A stretch of DNA of 64,000 nucleotides, from assembly GCF_032854445.1 (NCBI RefSeq), contig NC_088300.1, positions 30,239,608-30,303,607 on the forward strand. Reading direction: 5' to 3'. Each line of letters opens with the position of its first letter. Position 1 is the first letter of the stretch. Shown here piece after piece: positions 42,563 through 54,810 of this stretch. The stretch comes from Liolophura sinensis. Taxonomy: Eukaryota; Mollusca; Polyplacophora; Chitonida; Chitonidae. The notes beneath the pieces were generated by a model. The model was not told the origin of the DNA, made no database searches, and saw nothing but the letters and a program-made list of their open reading frames with translations. The position numbers and the translations under genes were made by a program.

Positions 42563-44760
42563 CATTGTCATCTGTAATGACAGATGAGTTATTAGAGTTT
42601 TGTGATATAAAGGTTGTGCTTATATTTTAATTTCCGGGAATGTTATACCTTGAAAAGCTACAGTGTAGAGAGTTAAACTAGAACAGCTACATGTAGTACC
42701 CGCTGTCGAAAGTTGTCAAGGACAACATAAAAGCATTGAGATATCCTGGTTGTCAATGATAAGCGGCCAAACATTCTGCCCGCTACACTGACTTAAAAAA
42801 CTTAGTAAACAATCGCATTGTGCAATTTCATATTGCTCAGTCGTTCTGTTTTAAAATTCATTATAAAAACGCGCTGCCAGGAATCCCAGCACAACTATTA
42901 CTTTCGCTTAAAACAACCTAAAGCCTTGATTGTTTCTGCTCTTTACAAAGTGAGAAAATGAAAGCAACGTACGCTGCCTGTATACTAGGTGCTCTAGCAA
43001 CAACAAGCCAGTTACCGGAAAACCATCGGAGTGGTTCATTTCAAACCAATATTACGGCTCCTGATAGATCAATATTCAGTGTGATGGTTACAGTGTTTGG
43101 CTTACGAAGCGAGAACACAGCTTCAGGTCTACAAACACCAGCATACGCTGTTCTTCTTCACATCCTCAAACAACCTGAAAAATTTCAGCTGAAATCCATA
43201 GTACACTGTACACAAAGCTAAGCGTTACGGATTTGTGCCACAATTATCTCTCCCTTCGCAGCTCTTTTGCTCCTCTGCTATCAACGGTAAAGTCCCTCAG
43301 TGGCCATATTGTAGAATTTAAACCATTATGATGTTTGCCAAATCTGAGCACATGTTGTGGAATTAACAAAGCACTCTCTTGTCCGCGATTAATTGTCGAC
43401 AGGAACAACCCAGGATTCACTTGATATCGTTCTATAATTAAACAGGATATTTGTTTTACTTATACTGTGCAATTTGGGTATTTTGAAAAGAGAGAAAAAT
43501 ACAATGTAAAATGTGTAATTAATCCTATTTTTAAAATCTCACCAGGAGAACGACAATTTAAACGGTCGGCAAAAAACAGCCGATGTACTTTGGACTTAAC
43601 ACGACAAATCGGTTCATAAGCATTACCCCTGACTCAATGAAAAGACGCTAAGTTGGAAGAAATGCTTGTTGGTGAAAGAAGCAGAAGTTTGACTTGAGAT
43701 GTAATGTACGTTCTTCAGTCCGCCTGTTGGACTGCTCGTACTGCTTTTTTTTTCTTCTGGCATAATATCAACACGAATCTAACTAAAATCTACTATTTCA
43801 GATAAACACAACACTTGGGAAGCGAGAAGGACAATGGGCTCTAATTAAGCCTGACTAGTGCAAGCAAAAGTGCGTGAACGCATGTAGTTTGCATCGTAAT
43901 TCTGTAGTCGCGGTGGGAGTAGTAGAAACGTTTCTTGCATAATCTTAGCTAAAGATTGTGATTTTTCCGTCTTATTTTCAACACCAGGTTTTGCTACAAT
44001 ACAGCAGAGATTGCCATCCAGTTTGCCTGGGGTTCATTGTAGGCGAGGATCTCTGTACTGATTAACACTGATAAAACCCGACTCATGGGAATCTCTAATC
44101 AGGTAAAATCACATGTTGGAGGATGTCAGTGGTGTGATAAGTGCAAATGTTTGACTTCGTTGTAAACACTCCACAGGCAAACCCCCGGAGCAATGTTAGA
44201 ATTGAATCACAACTGGGAGGAAGATGAGATGAGGAACAAATGAAACAATTCTATAGTCAAGTGCTTTATTGCTATTTAATCTTTTTGCGCAGTTATCATC
44301 ATAGAATTTTTCGAATTTTAGAACTTACAGTGTAACTGCACTTTAATGTAAATCTTTGCGAATGACTTGGATAGTAACTGTCTAGTTTGGAATTCAGATC
44401 ATCCTAAACTAAATGTAGTCTTCGTTGAATAATGTTTTTGTTTAGCAAAAAGTCTTTTACGCGTAATTTAATGTAAAGTGAAAAATCGATTTTCCATCCG
44501 TTATTCACGTTACAAAGGACATGTATGTACCACGTCACCGTCGTTATGGCATTAAACAATGAATCTGTTTTCTCATGCGGTATGAACTGTATGTTACGTA
44601 GCTTATGTAACAAGTCCATTATAGACATGATGCTATCACAGACGTCTTTTAAGGAGGTATACTTTGCCAAAACAGTAGAACATTACCAATAGCTTTAATT
44701 AAAATGCATTGTAATCTTTAAGAGTCCATTATCGGGACCAGACGGGGAAATGTAAATGTG
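42563..44760 (-). repeat. U unit, copy 4b, full length (~2.2 kb)
   Basis: 42,567-43,220 is nearly identical to 55,151-55,800, and the remainder is recognisably homologous to 55,800-57,410 and 61,230-62,760. It holds two minus-strand coding-like segments: near 43,200-42,980 (LKFFRLFEDVKKNSVCWC, then a stop) and at 44,404-44,670. A plus-strand frame starting at 42,958 (MKATYAACILGALA) also exists and is truncated by a stop in copy 6. Confidence 0.75.
44404..44670 (-). CDS. U-family upstream conserved frame
   Basis: An 88-codon frame. The part FIPHEKTDSLFNAITTVTWY, then IHVLCNVNNG, is matched at the protein level in copy 6 (LIPHQNTVELFTVTLTAIWC) and, with one stop, in copy 7 (FIPHKNTV, stop, WFNAISTDTWYT). 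Persistence of one frame in three copies argues for former coding function. It lies about 1.2 kb upstream (minus-strand sense) of the CTVYY segment, as a separate exon would. Family unknown. Confidence 0.35.
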   Translation of the reverse strand: MAKYTSLKDVCDSIMSIMDLLHKLRNIQFIPHEKTDSLFNAITTVTWYIHVLCNVNNGWKIDFSLYIKLRVKDFLLNKNIIQRRLHLV

Positions 44761-47157
44761 GGATCCGGCTACAGTTCACTGTGTACATATTTTAACACTT
44801 AAATGCTTGATATTAAGCATCAATTAAAAAGGAAAACAGATATATGATTTATTCTCAATGTTGTTTATTTATATAACTTTTTGTATACAATAAATTTAAA
44901 TCACATGGCTATCTTTCACTCACTTTTATGGGCTGAGGAAACTGGTGTGAGTGTGATTAACCACTGGCCTTTCACAGGTTACCGACGAACTTCCCTATAT
45001 GTGAATGACTGCCACCATTTCCATCATTTCCAGCCACCGAAGATTAAAAACATGTATAGGAACGTAAAACAGCCCGATGCCAAACATTTGAGACACAGTT
45101 CAGTAGTATGTTAATTTGTAAATACACATGAAGAAACAAAATATCATTTACATGGCATGATGAGAGGGTAAATTATACAAGTCACACACCCCGCACTTAT
45201 ATCCCACAAGTGTGCTATACACTTCTACCCTATCTCAGTATGCATTTTTGATCATTTAAAATATATCATGGTTTCCATAGTACTGTGTCTGCTGTTGGGC
45301 GTTGAAATATTGCTAAAGCACGATTGTTTTTACAATTCATTATAGTTTAATCTCAGTAATATCCTTGTGACGAAATTGTGAAGGGCGCCTTTTACATGTA
45401 TATAATATTTGCTACGTCGTTATATAAAACAACAACTGTACAATTAGGCACCGTTTCACTGGGAATTTAAGCTTCGTTTAAAACTGTGTCTGGCCATTGT
45501 GAACTGTAAAAGCATGCTGGAATTGCAGTCAGATCCTCTATCATGAGTGAATCAACAGGTTCTGTTTCTGTGATTAGAAACTATCTGTATTATCTGGAAT
45601 AAAAATCTTCTGGTGCATTGAAGAGATGAAGATTCCTTGCTTACACCATACAGGTACTAAGAACTATTACAATATCGCTAAAACTTGGGGAAAATGTCCT
45701 TGTTTTACAGCGGGAAAGAAGAAAAATAATATTAGAAATCCGGTTGCACATTGTAAACTATGAATCTAAGTAAAAAGTCAACTCAATCATTACATCTTCC
45801 ACCGGCGTATGACTCAGTATTTATTGATATCTCGGCCAACATGGTTATACATGTAGCTCCCGATTTCATCTTTGGACCAGATCTGTTAATATCCAACTTG
45901 TCGTTGTCTCTTAGAGCGTCTACTATTGAAAAATGTATCGTGCTGATTGAAATCGTATTGTATTCACCAACCTTCTCCCATTATAATATGAATATTAAAA
46001 TCGAGAGAAAACAATCGAGTCGATACACTGATTAATAATCTGTTAACTTGTTCCATCAGAGTTTTGTTACCCCGAATCGGCGATGCTGTGCTGGACAACA
46101 AACAACGCTGGCCCGTTGAATGCTTAATTACTGTATATAAGTAATTGATAACGCGTCGATGGGGTTGCAGGTTTGATTGGAAATGTATTATACACGCAAA
46201 GCTGAAACAACCAAAGATTTCTTTAGAGATTTTAGATCTAAAACCATTTAAACTTAAATATTATTAAAATAGTTTTTTTTTTGTTTGGTTTACTGGGCGC
46301 TGTAACAAATTCCTATTGAAACAGCTATTAACCTGAAGTGAATTCTACAAAAACAGGACGAACTTAGCAAAAGGTCGGATGCTGGTATCCTATCCACTGG
46401 ATCAATATATTGCAATTGTATACGTTTACGCTAATACAATACGTACAAGATTGAAAATAACACCAATTACACGTAATTAAATACGATCATCGAAAGTTTG
46501 GAATTTCGTTCATGCATTTCAATACTAATCAGGAGATACTTCTTCTGACCCCAAATATACTAAGTGGATTTCATCTACATCAAAGACTATCTCTTGCTTA
46601 GCCAGCGGAAGAATTCGCTGTCTTGTCAGGAAAGACCTTTCACAAAGCGTCCAGTCAAAGAGAACGGGAGGTGTCAATAAACACTCTTGCTTATCAAGTT
46701 GACTTCACTCAAATAGACACTTCTTTGTTTCTACTTTTCTGTTACGTAAATGCTTTTTGTCACGCTGTGAGCGAGAAAAGCAGAGGCACCTGGTGTTCAT
46801 TTATCATTTTCAGAGTGTGACTATTACGTATGTACCTGACACAACACGTGCTGTATTCGTCTTTGGATGACATTATGTTCAAGACAAATGTTTCCTCTCG
46901 ATTTTAATGGAGGGCGTTGCGGAATATTGTGCGATTTAGTCTTTAAGGTAAATCTTTCATCAGACTCTCTTAGTGTGCAGGCACAGGTTCTCGTTACCCA
47001 CTGTTGGAAAATACACGTAGAATGCAGAGCGCTGTGCTGGAAAGTAACATAGCGTCAGTACAGAGACACATCGCCGAAACAGAGAGCAATCAGTATAATG
47101 TTACCAGTTTAATGTTACCAGGCCCGGCCCACACATGGAAATGCGAACTAGAACCGC
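44761..47157. other. Spacer, one candidate open frame
   Basis: Mostly AT-rich unique sequence. The plus-strand frame 45,760-46,035 (91 codons) has a protein-like middle (PDFIFGPDLLISNLSLSLRA, TIEKCIVLIEIVLYSP) but no domain or splice evidence, so it is not listed as a gene. Confidence 0.4.
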
Positions 47158-47205
47158 CGAGGTATATATAAATACTGAGGCGTACGCCGGTGAAAGGTGT
47201 GATCA
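47158..47205 (+). promoter_or_regulatory. Possible TATA-box core promoter
   Basis: TATATATAAATACTGAGG at 47,163-47,180 is a near-consensus TATA box in a locally GC-richer setting (GGCCCGGCCCACACATGG upstream, GGCGTACGCCGGTG downstream). A start site about 30 bp downstream would fall near 47,195. No coding exon is visible downstream before the satellite, so the transcript, if any, is unknown. Confidence 0.25.
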
Positions 47206-47734
47206 CCGTGTACAGTTTACACTTTCATAGTTTACATTCTGCCTAATGCTTTTTTTCTCTTTTCACGGTTGCTTCTGAGTAAAAAGAGAAGAGATGTCCA
47301 AACGTTTAACCATATTGGATTTTTTATAGTGTTTGGTATAGTGTAAGTAAGGAAAGCTTAGCTTCTTAATTGAATATTGAATATATGGCTGTATCGAACT
47401 ATATCGAGATGTCATTGTTGCAGAACATACTTATGCATGTGGTGGAATAGGTGAGTCGCTGGAGTTGTGGCTTATATTATCGACCCTTTCATCAATGTGG
47501 TCCTGCCGACCCGCTTTGATGGCTCATTATTACAAACCCCTTTGAAGATTTTGTCTTCTTGTTTGATGTATATTTATTTACACATAACTATACTTTTGGT
47601 GCGTGTATTCAAACAGGACGCATCGTAATGTTTTTTAGCGTCTGTACAATTTCTTATTACAAAATCTGTATCATTTTGGGTAAATGTGACTGACGTAATG
47701 TGCTCAAAACATTTCGAGAAAGGTCCAGCGATTC

Positions 47735-48545
47735 TAAATGTTAACAGGTGTTTTGACCTGAAATGTTAACAGAGATTCCCACTTGTTCCGAATACATTAC
47801 CTCTGTGACATTCACCCAAAGGATTTCGATAAAGCATAAGCCGAGCGACCTGAAATGTTAACAGATATTCCCACTTGTTCCGAACACATTACCTCTGTGA
47901 TATTCACCCAAAGCATAAACCGAGCAACCTTGAATGTTAACAGAGATTTTCACTTGTTCCGAACACATTACCTCTGTGACATTCACCCAAAGGATTTCAA
48001 TAGAGCATAATCCGGGCGACCTTGAATGTTAACAGAGATTTCCACTTGTTTCGAACACATTACCTTAGTGATATTCACCTAAAGGATTTCAATAAAGCAT
48101 AATCCGAGCAGGGGTTTTAACTCATTCTTCACCTAGCGACCCTAAATTTTAACAGGGGTTTTAATTCATTCTTCACACAGCGACCCTAAATTTTAACAGG
48201 GGTTTTAACTCATTCTTCACATAGCGACCCTAAATTTTAACAGGGGTTTTAACTCATTCCGCACACTTTATATCTGTAACATTCATCCAAAAGATTTCGA
48301 TAAAGCATAAGCCGAGCGACCCTAAATGTTAACAGAGGATAAAGCTTATTCTGCATATAGAGACTCTAAATGTCAACAGGGGTTTTAACTTCTTTCGCAC
48401 TCATTACCCCTATGACACTCAACCAAGCGATTTCAAAAAGCATAAGCCGAGCGACCCTAAATGTTAACCGAGGTGACATTCAACCAAACGATTTCGATAA
48501 CTGATAAATATTAAGCAGAGTGACCCTAAAATGTTAACACGGGTG
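47735..48545 (+). repeat. Complex satellite with ~92-bp and ~43-bp units
   Basis: Long units follow AATGTTAACAGAGATT, CCACTTGTTCCGAACACATT, ACCTCTGTGACATTCACCCA, AAGGATTTCGATAAAGCATA and A(G/A)CCGAGCGACC; four occur in a row from 47,761. They give way to three short units (CGACCCTAAATTTTAACAGG, GGTTTTAACTCATTCTTCAC), then to mixed and degraded long units. The short unit is an internally deleted form of the long one, since both share the GCGACCCTAAAT.TTAACAG junction. Confidence 0.9.
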
Positions 48546-48700
48546 TATCAGCACGACAAGTAAATTTGTAATTCAACATGGCCGCTCACTTCGCTGCGCA
48601 ATAGTTCCATATCACAGCGCTGCATTTAAAACTTTAAAACAAGTTTGGGGCAACGAAATTTCTTGTGGTCATATTTATACAGATTTATATTTGCAAGTGC

Positions 48701-48752
48701 AAATTGTTAAGTACGACGTTAAACCCCAAGCATACATACATATGTACATACA
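48701..48752 (+). repeat. SINE2 tail fragment
   Basis: AAATTGTTAAGTACGACGTT, AAACCCCAAGCATACATACA. Only the last ~50 bp of the element. Confidence 0.6.
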
Positions 48753-49488
48753 AGGGTCGATTTGATGTATACTCTGGTGACAATGGCAAAGTCCGATGTG
48801 TCACAGATGAGAGCTTCAGCGAAGCTTAGTTTCTAAACTGGTATGTTCTGAAGAATTTAATGTGGATAACCTCACGTACTCATCTTGCCTGAGTTTCTGC
48901 GTCGATACTGACTCGATAGTGGCTACCCCTCTGTCAGTATGATATGACTGCGCCGTGCATCATGGCAGAGGTTTTCGACATGATGTTTTAGTGAAGCACG
49001 GAGAAGGAATTAATACAATGAGACATCTATGTAATATGAGAAAAGCAAAGAAATATAGGTTGTAATCAGAGGGCACGGTGCCACAGTTTGGTCATTCTTT
49101 GATCAGATAAAATACATCGCTCTTCTACAGCGTTACTTCACCATCACAGTCTTTAGAACACTGCCCTTGTGGTTTATCAGCTTGCCTTTCCAATGCTAGG
49201 ACACACTAGTTGCTGCTTCAAACATTTGGTCTTCCTACTCCCCGGAGACGGTTCAAAGACGGTTCCTTGGCTGTTTGCGCTTTTGCAAATGTTCATGTGC
49301 ACCGTGTTTCCCGCGGCAAGTCTCGTGGGAACGGTTTCTCGGCAGCGAGATGTGTATGCGCTTCATAAATGACCACTTTCATAAAATATTAAAGTTTAAA
49401 ATTCTTCAAAGTGTTAACATTTCAACTCCATTAAAATTGCTTAGTCATCACCTGAAAACAACTGTACACTTGAAACTTGCATTGAGTT
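48753..49488. other. No recognisable feature
   Basis: Two short overlapping plus-strand frames at 49,169-49,490 have no motif. No repeat matches elsewhere in the window. Confidence 0.45.
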
Positions 49489-49618
49489 AAATTATTTTAT
49501 TTATTTGTTGTATTGGTGTTTTAAGGGGAAGCCAGCATGAGCTGGACTTGAACTCACAGCGACAGCATTGGCGAGAGGCTCACTGGTCATTGCGCTGCGC
49601 TAGCACACTAATCATTAG
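49489..49618 (-). mobile_element. SINE1 with large internal deletion
   Basis: The tail side TATTTGTTGTATTGGTGTTT, TAAG joins directly to GGAAGCCAGCATGAGCTGGA, CTTGAACTCACAGCGACAGC and then the head (TCATTGCGCTGCGCTAGCAC). The ~100 bp between the GTGTTTTACGCC position and the GGAGAGGAAGCC position are missing, while both ends are well kept. Confidence 0.8.
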
Positions 49619-49946
49619 GTCAGAGAGGCTCTTCTTCATATATAACAATGTAAGAGTCAATTCAATGTCTACAGGCATGTATATAGACATATAGACAACC
49701 TAAACATTTAGAATCAGTCAGACGATCGTTAATGCATCCCCTGACCGTCTTTCAGTGGTCTTTCACACGAAATGTTAAAGTATAAAACTGTTATACCAAT
49801 AACACATTTACATGTCATCGCCTGACAATGTTAACGGACTTTTGATGATTAGAATACATTGTATTAACGTTATTAGTCATTTTCTTCTTTTTTTTAAAAG
49901 CATATACATGTGCAGAAATCTGTAATGAAATCATTAGTGTATGGAT

Positions 49947-50000
49947 GATCGATAATGGCTTAAGGCCAAATTGGCAATATATCAGCCATATTGTGGTTAT
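49947..50000 (-). repeat. SINE3-type 3' core
   Basis: In minus-strand sense: CCACAATATGGCTGATATAT, TGCCAATTTGGCCTTAAGCC, ATTATCGATCATCC. The closest relative in the window is 54,420-54,480. Confidence 0.55.
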
Positions 50001-50329
50001 CATGAGTGTGTAACTAATCTGTTACATGAGCTGAGTGACATGAAGTTCATAATTTGGAGGAATACAGTTTACTTGTTAATAACATATGAGCTGTCACGTG
50101 ATACACACGTCCGACATCAATAGCAATAATTATGTAAATAAATTTACAAATCTTACAAAAGTTTACAATAACTTACGCGCAAAACACAGATATTCTTTTT
50201 AATTTCTAGAGATCTGAATCCCAGTCCAAAGTATTAGTATTCAAGTCGACAGCAACAGTTTTTATTAAACTTTATTCACTACTTCAGTAGGTAGAAACTT
50301 TTGAAACAGACATGAAGTAAAATAGCCAT

Positions 50330-51950
50330 CGGCTCAACTTTCTTGATCTCTTGATGATAGATCGCACCCATAACACGCGATTTTACCGCGGGTTAGGTTT
50401 TTGTCGGTGTTAATCAGTAAAGAGACTCTCGGCTTATCAACTCAGGCAACTGCTCTGCAATCTGACCAATGGCAATAAGACGGAAAAAAGAAGACAATTT
50501 TCACGTTCGGTTATGCAACAAACATGCCCACGTTTCCCAAAGGAAACAATTACAGAATGAGACACCTGCCTACGGACATATTTGGTTACACTAGGCAGGT
50601 GTAATATCAGGCCAACGGCCTTCTCGATTCTAAGGAGTTGCTGAAGAACTCGACAAGAAGTTCATGAGCGGCCTGACAAACGGACTAAGAAATGTATACA
50701 TGATTGAAGTATCCAAACATCACTAACATCATTCTCTTACGTCAAACTTTTGCTTCTTTCTTCGGAAATAATCACATTAAGCATTATTTTTTCAGCCTAA
50801 ATTTTTTTCAGTGAGCAGGGAATGTCACTCAAGAACCGATTTTTCGTGCAGTCCAAACTACACCGTCTGTTTTTGTTCCAACCGTTTAAATTCATGTCGT
50901 GTTTGTAAATTATGCTACATTTCCCTCTCTTCTCGAAACACCCCAGTTATAAGTAAAATAAATATCCGGCTTAATTTGAGATCGATATCAACCTGATGAA
51001 GATTTTTTCTTCTCCGATTTCCAGTTTATTCGTCATCAATCATTAATCTACTACAGCGGAGTGCTTTGGCCATTCGACAACATGCTCTCAGATCTAGCAA
51101 GCCTGGCAATGACCTAAGTTTTACTCAGTGTGCCATTGACGGGCTGTTATCGTTGATAGCAGGACATAGCTATATGGATAATTGTTCTACAAATCCATTA
51201 CACTTAGGTTTGTGAGGAGTGTGCCATTAATCACATCTGGAATTTGGCAGTTTGTTTAAGGGTTCTGGAGAAGAACACCGTATGCTGGTGTTCGCGGGCC
51301 TGAAGTTGATCCGTTGCTTCGTTGGCGAAACACAGTAAACATTATACAAAGTATTGGGAACCGCTACACTGGTTAGAAATGGGTCACTATGATGGCTTTC
51401 CGCCAGTTGGCTTGTTGCTCCTAGAGCAATCTAACTTATAAACCATTGCAGAATTTTGCTTCCCTCACTAAAATAAATCCAGTTTTTATTTTGTTTCAAG
51501 TGCAAATAAAGGTTCAGTGGAATACCTTGGAGAGCCTTTTCATAATGAACCTAAAAGCAAAATGTTTCTGAATTCGATGATCATAAATTGTACAAGGACA
51601 TTGTTTAAGTCAGAGCAGCAGGTTAAATATCTTTTTGCTTATCATTGACAGCTAGAATATCTCCCTCGACTGAGATTGTCAATTTTTTTAACTGTCTACA
51701 GCATTTGCCGCATATTCATCTAAGTCTTTGAAATTTTATGTTAAATTTACAATCTTAACTTTTAGCTCTCTATACTGTAGTCTTTTCTGGTCTAAAAATT
51801 TTGTAACAGTCATTTACACCGTGAGTCATGACTGCAAATTAATGTTAATGTACCAAATCGGATAAATGACAATCCTTCAATAACACATAGTTATTGTGAC
51901 CTAGGATTTTCTCATGTAACACGCTTGTTTTCAGACTTTAAAATAAAAAT
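50330..51950 (+). repeat. U unit, copy 5
   Basis: Plus-strand copy. It matches the inverse complement of copy 6 through GGTTTTTGTCGGTGTTAATC, AGTAAAGAGACTCTCG, CATATTTGGTTACACTAGGC, ATAAATATCCGGCTTAATTT and AATTGTTCTACAAATCCATT. It continues into a tail shared with copy 7 (ATCATTGACAGCTAGAATAT, CTCCCTCGACTGAGATTGTC). The CTVYY frame is present in altered form and ends SLWWLSASWLVAPRAI with a stop, matching copy 4a's WLVAARAI end. Confidence 0.65.
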
Positions 51951-51995
51951 GTAAAGCTGAACATCTCACGAAACCCAATACATGAACTGTGATTA

Positions 51996-52254
51996 CACTC
52001 CAAAAATTAATCTGTTAAATTTAACAGAAAGTCTGTTATCTGAGTGATGCAAGAATATATGCTGTTAGAGCAGCGGATTATACCGTTAAATATAACACAC
52101 ATATTCTATTCTTTCAACATAACCATTCTATTCAACTAACAGGATTATTATGTTGACTTTGACACAATATTTGTGTTACAATAACAGAATACATTCTTAG
52201 CATCACTCATACAACAGACTTTCTATTCAATTTAACAGATTAATATTTTGAGTG
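51996..52254. mobile_element. MITE, 259 bp, ~70-bp terminal inverted repeats, TA target site
   Basis: The left end is CACTCCAAAAATTAATCTGT, TAAATTTAACAGAAAGTCTG. The right end inverse-complements to CACTCAAAATATTAATCTGT, TAAATTGAATAGAAAGTCTG. Both ends are flanked by TA (51,994-51,995 and 52,255-52,256), the signature of Tc1/mariner-type target duplication. Similarity of the arms extends about 70 bp (GAGTGATGC..AGAAT), and the centre has no coding frame. It is a typical non-autonomous element needing a transposase in trans. Confidence 0.9.
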
Positions 52255-53904
52255 TACATTTTGACATCGATCTTAAGAGCCAATGTGGAATCGGGTCGTG
52301 ATCGACTTTTAAACGTGCTTGTCCATAAATCACTAAGACCTATGAGGTGCAAGTTCAGTTAAATTGTAGAGTCCTGATTTCTCTTGGATCTGACACTTTG
52401 GTGACCACAAACGGTCGCCAACGTCTGCAGCCTCAGGTAAGCCATTGTGCCCAGTGTTACGACCCAAACTGTCTGCATTATAAAGAGATGGCTTGTTCCG
52501 AAATACACGACAGTTTAGCCGCACAAAAAAGTAACCAAAACCAGCAGATTTTATTTTCAACAATCTATTAGGTTTAACAAGAACAGATAACAAGACTTAT
52601 ACAAATACTAAAGTACTTAAGTTAACAAGAAAGGATAGCAGTATCTATACAAATACTAAAGTACTTACATGTGCAACGGTGTCAAGTCCAAACGGGCGCA
52701 TATACTCCACAATGCTTAAAAATTGCACAGAGGCAATATTCATAAGAGGGAAATCCACAGTATAACTGAGTGTATGACGAAAATATTACACATAATTCCA
52801 CAGGACCGGTTCAGTGTACTAATAAGCACTGTGTACACAAGAGCACAAATTAAATATACAAGTTCAGACTGAACAAGTGCTCGGTGGTCATAGGATATAA
52901 CAAAGCCAGATGCTATCAAGACACCAAAATTCAGCACAAAAGGCCTACTAAAGTAACACACAGCGAAAGCATCCAAAACTCTCAATAATTCTCCTTTCTC
53001 CCCCTTTGACCTGCTTTCATAGGTCTTATATAGACTGGTGGAATTTTCTAGAATAAGAAAATTCTTGAACACTTGTTGTAAACAAACAGGCCCCGAGCTG
53101 AGCGTATTCTGGAACATTCTAAGGTAGAGGCACACAGCAGGCCCTGAACTCAGCATATTTAAACAGTGGCAAGCTAAATTTAGAAGCTAACGGGCAGTTG
53201 TTCACATAACACCCAGCGAAATTTTCATTGAAGACCAATATGGCAGTTTCGAGTAACAACTCTTCTATCGTTAAGGTAATGAAAGTCCTCCTGTATCTTG
53301 TGACCTGTTTAAAATGTTACGCAACTATTATTGGTGGCATTTACTTGACAACAATGAAATATAATAAGTAAATTCATTAGAGCCTGACTCTAAGAATTTT
53401 TTTGTTTGAGTAATAGTTGTGTAACTGTGTAAAGTGCCACTGTACTTTCTTTTCAGTAATGATAAAGCTGTTGTTGGTGAGTTTTCCATTCAGTTGTTAT
53501 TTAGGCTTTAACTTGCAAGAAGAACAGCTTTATGGTTGGGCGAATTGGACAAGCTGCAGTTTAGAAAGTAATAGTGTACTTTAGACAAGTGCATTACGCT
53601 CACAGTAATGAAAGTTGTGTTCCGATATTAGGGTTATGGGAATTTAATGACGGGCTGATTCGAAGTTACCACTTTCACTGTTTAGATGGATTACATAGAT
53701 TGTCACTGATAAACATACAACGAATGTTACTTGTTCTACTTCTTATTTATTTACTTGAATTTCCTATCAACATGAAAATAAGGAGTAGTAATTTCTTCTT
53801 CGTAAACTATCAAGCACTGCTCCCTCAATGAAACATAATGTAACAAAAACGATTAAAAACTAATTGTAGAGAAAAGGAAAGGGTCTATCGAACAAGTGCA
53901 TATG
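52255..53904. other. Unique sequence with a short tandem duplication
   Basis: At 52,573-52,668 a ~47-bp segment occurs twice (TTAACAAGAA, then CTATACAAATACTAAAGTAC in both). Open frames at 52,740-53,156 (minus, 138 codons, hydrophobic) and 53,574-53,831 (plus) show no motif or paralogue, and I do not call them. Confidence 0.5.
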
Positions 53905-54810
53905 GCCTACGTGAGCGTTGATTGTAATGCGAGGGATTGTTCTAAACGTCTGCGCGCCCTGTAGGAGGAACACGTTGATGATGTATAATTGCTTCAATCG
54001 GTGGCAATAATGACGTGGCTATTGTCCAATTGTCTTCTGAGCAAACACATACTTACCACAGGTCAACATGTCTAAATCCCCAGTTACAACAGAATATGTG
54101 TCAGTGTGATGACCATCCCTGTCTGGCGTCTTAAGACAGAATGTACAAATCATGGCTTAAATGGCAATAGTCCTGGGATGACAGAATACATGTTCTAGCT
54201 AATAAGATAAGTAACCTATTTCTAGGAGATTACACTGGGATCCATCCGACCACGGGACACTAGTACAATTGACCATTTTTATCTCTGTAACTAACTTGCA
54301 ATCGATATTTTATTATAGAATATTGGTTTGTTTGGAGTGCTTGGTGTGGAAGACAATGTACCAACTAGGAATTAGCACTTCGTACTTTCTTGATGCTAGG
54401 AAATGCAAATAGTTGAAAGAAATGAAGGAATAATTGTGGCTTAACGCCACATCGGCAATATCCCTGCCATATCGTGGTGAAGCATATAAACATATACATG
54501 TAGCTATATCTGTACAGACAACAATGTATGTAACTCATGTAAACAGTAAAATCGGCAACTTCAAATCGACCAGTGATTAAACTTTCTTGACCTCAATACC
54601 GGGGTCATATCTATCAGCTTAATGCATTGTTTCCGGTACACTGTTACTTTATTGTACTGCGCTTTGTCAGTTCGACGGAGTATTAAACTGTCCTTCTTTG
54701 CAAGTTAAAAATTAATAACAACAAAATTAAAATTTTACCATCACGAACCAATTTGCCATGACAACAAAGACAGTACCGTAACATTTTACATGGTTATAAT
54801 TTATTTACTC
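53905..54810 (+). repeat. Block V, copy 1
   Basis: Aligned with 58,695-59,525: CAATAATGACG.GG, TTGTC(C)AAT.GTCTTCTGAGC, AAACAC.TACTTACC, TACAACAGAATATGT, GACCATCCCTGTCTG.CGTC, CTAGCTAATAAGA.AAGTAA and AACTTGCAATCGAT. The frame at the right end (THVNSKIGNF, then FYHHEPICHDNKDS, TFYMVI) parallels the longer frame of copy 2 but has an in-frame stop and shifts. Confidence 0.75.
54420..54480 (-). repeat. SINE3-type 3' core with ATTC-like tail
   Basis: In minus-strand sense: CTTCACCACGATATGGCAGG, GATATTGCCGATGTGGCGTT, AAGCCACAATTATTCCTTCA. It sits in V copy 1 but has no counterpart at the equivalent place in V copy 2, so it probably inserted after the V duplication. Confidence 0.6.

Noticed and set aside
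42958-43221. Plus-strand frame with a signal-peptide-like start (MKATYAACILGALA) in U copy 4b
   Set aside because: Copy 6 has an in-frame stop after 37 codons, and copies 4a and 7 lack the start; the opposite strand keeps its frame in more copies.
47735-48545. Second regular array resembling CRISPR-like spacing
   Set aside because: The whole unit repeats, including the would-be spacers, and two unit lengths derive from each other; it is a satellite.
52740-53156. 138-codon minus-strand frame
   Set aside because: Generic hydrophobic composition, no motif, no paralogue and no splice evidence; chance frames of this size are expected in 64 kb.
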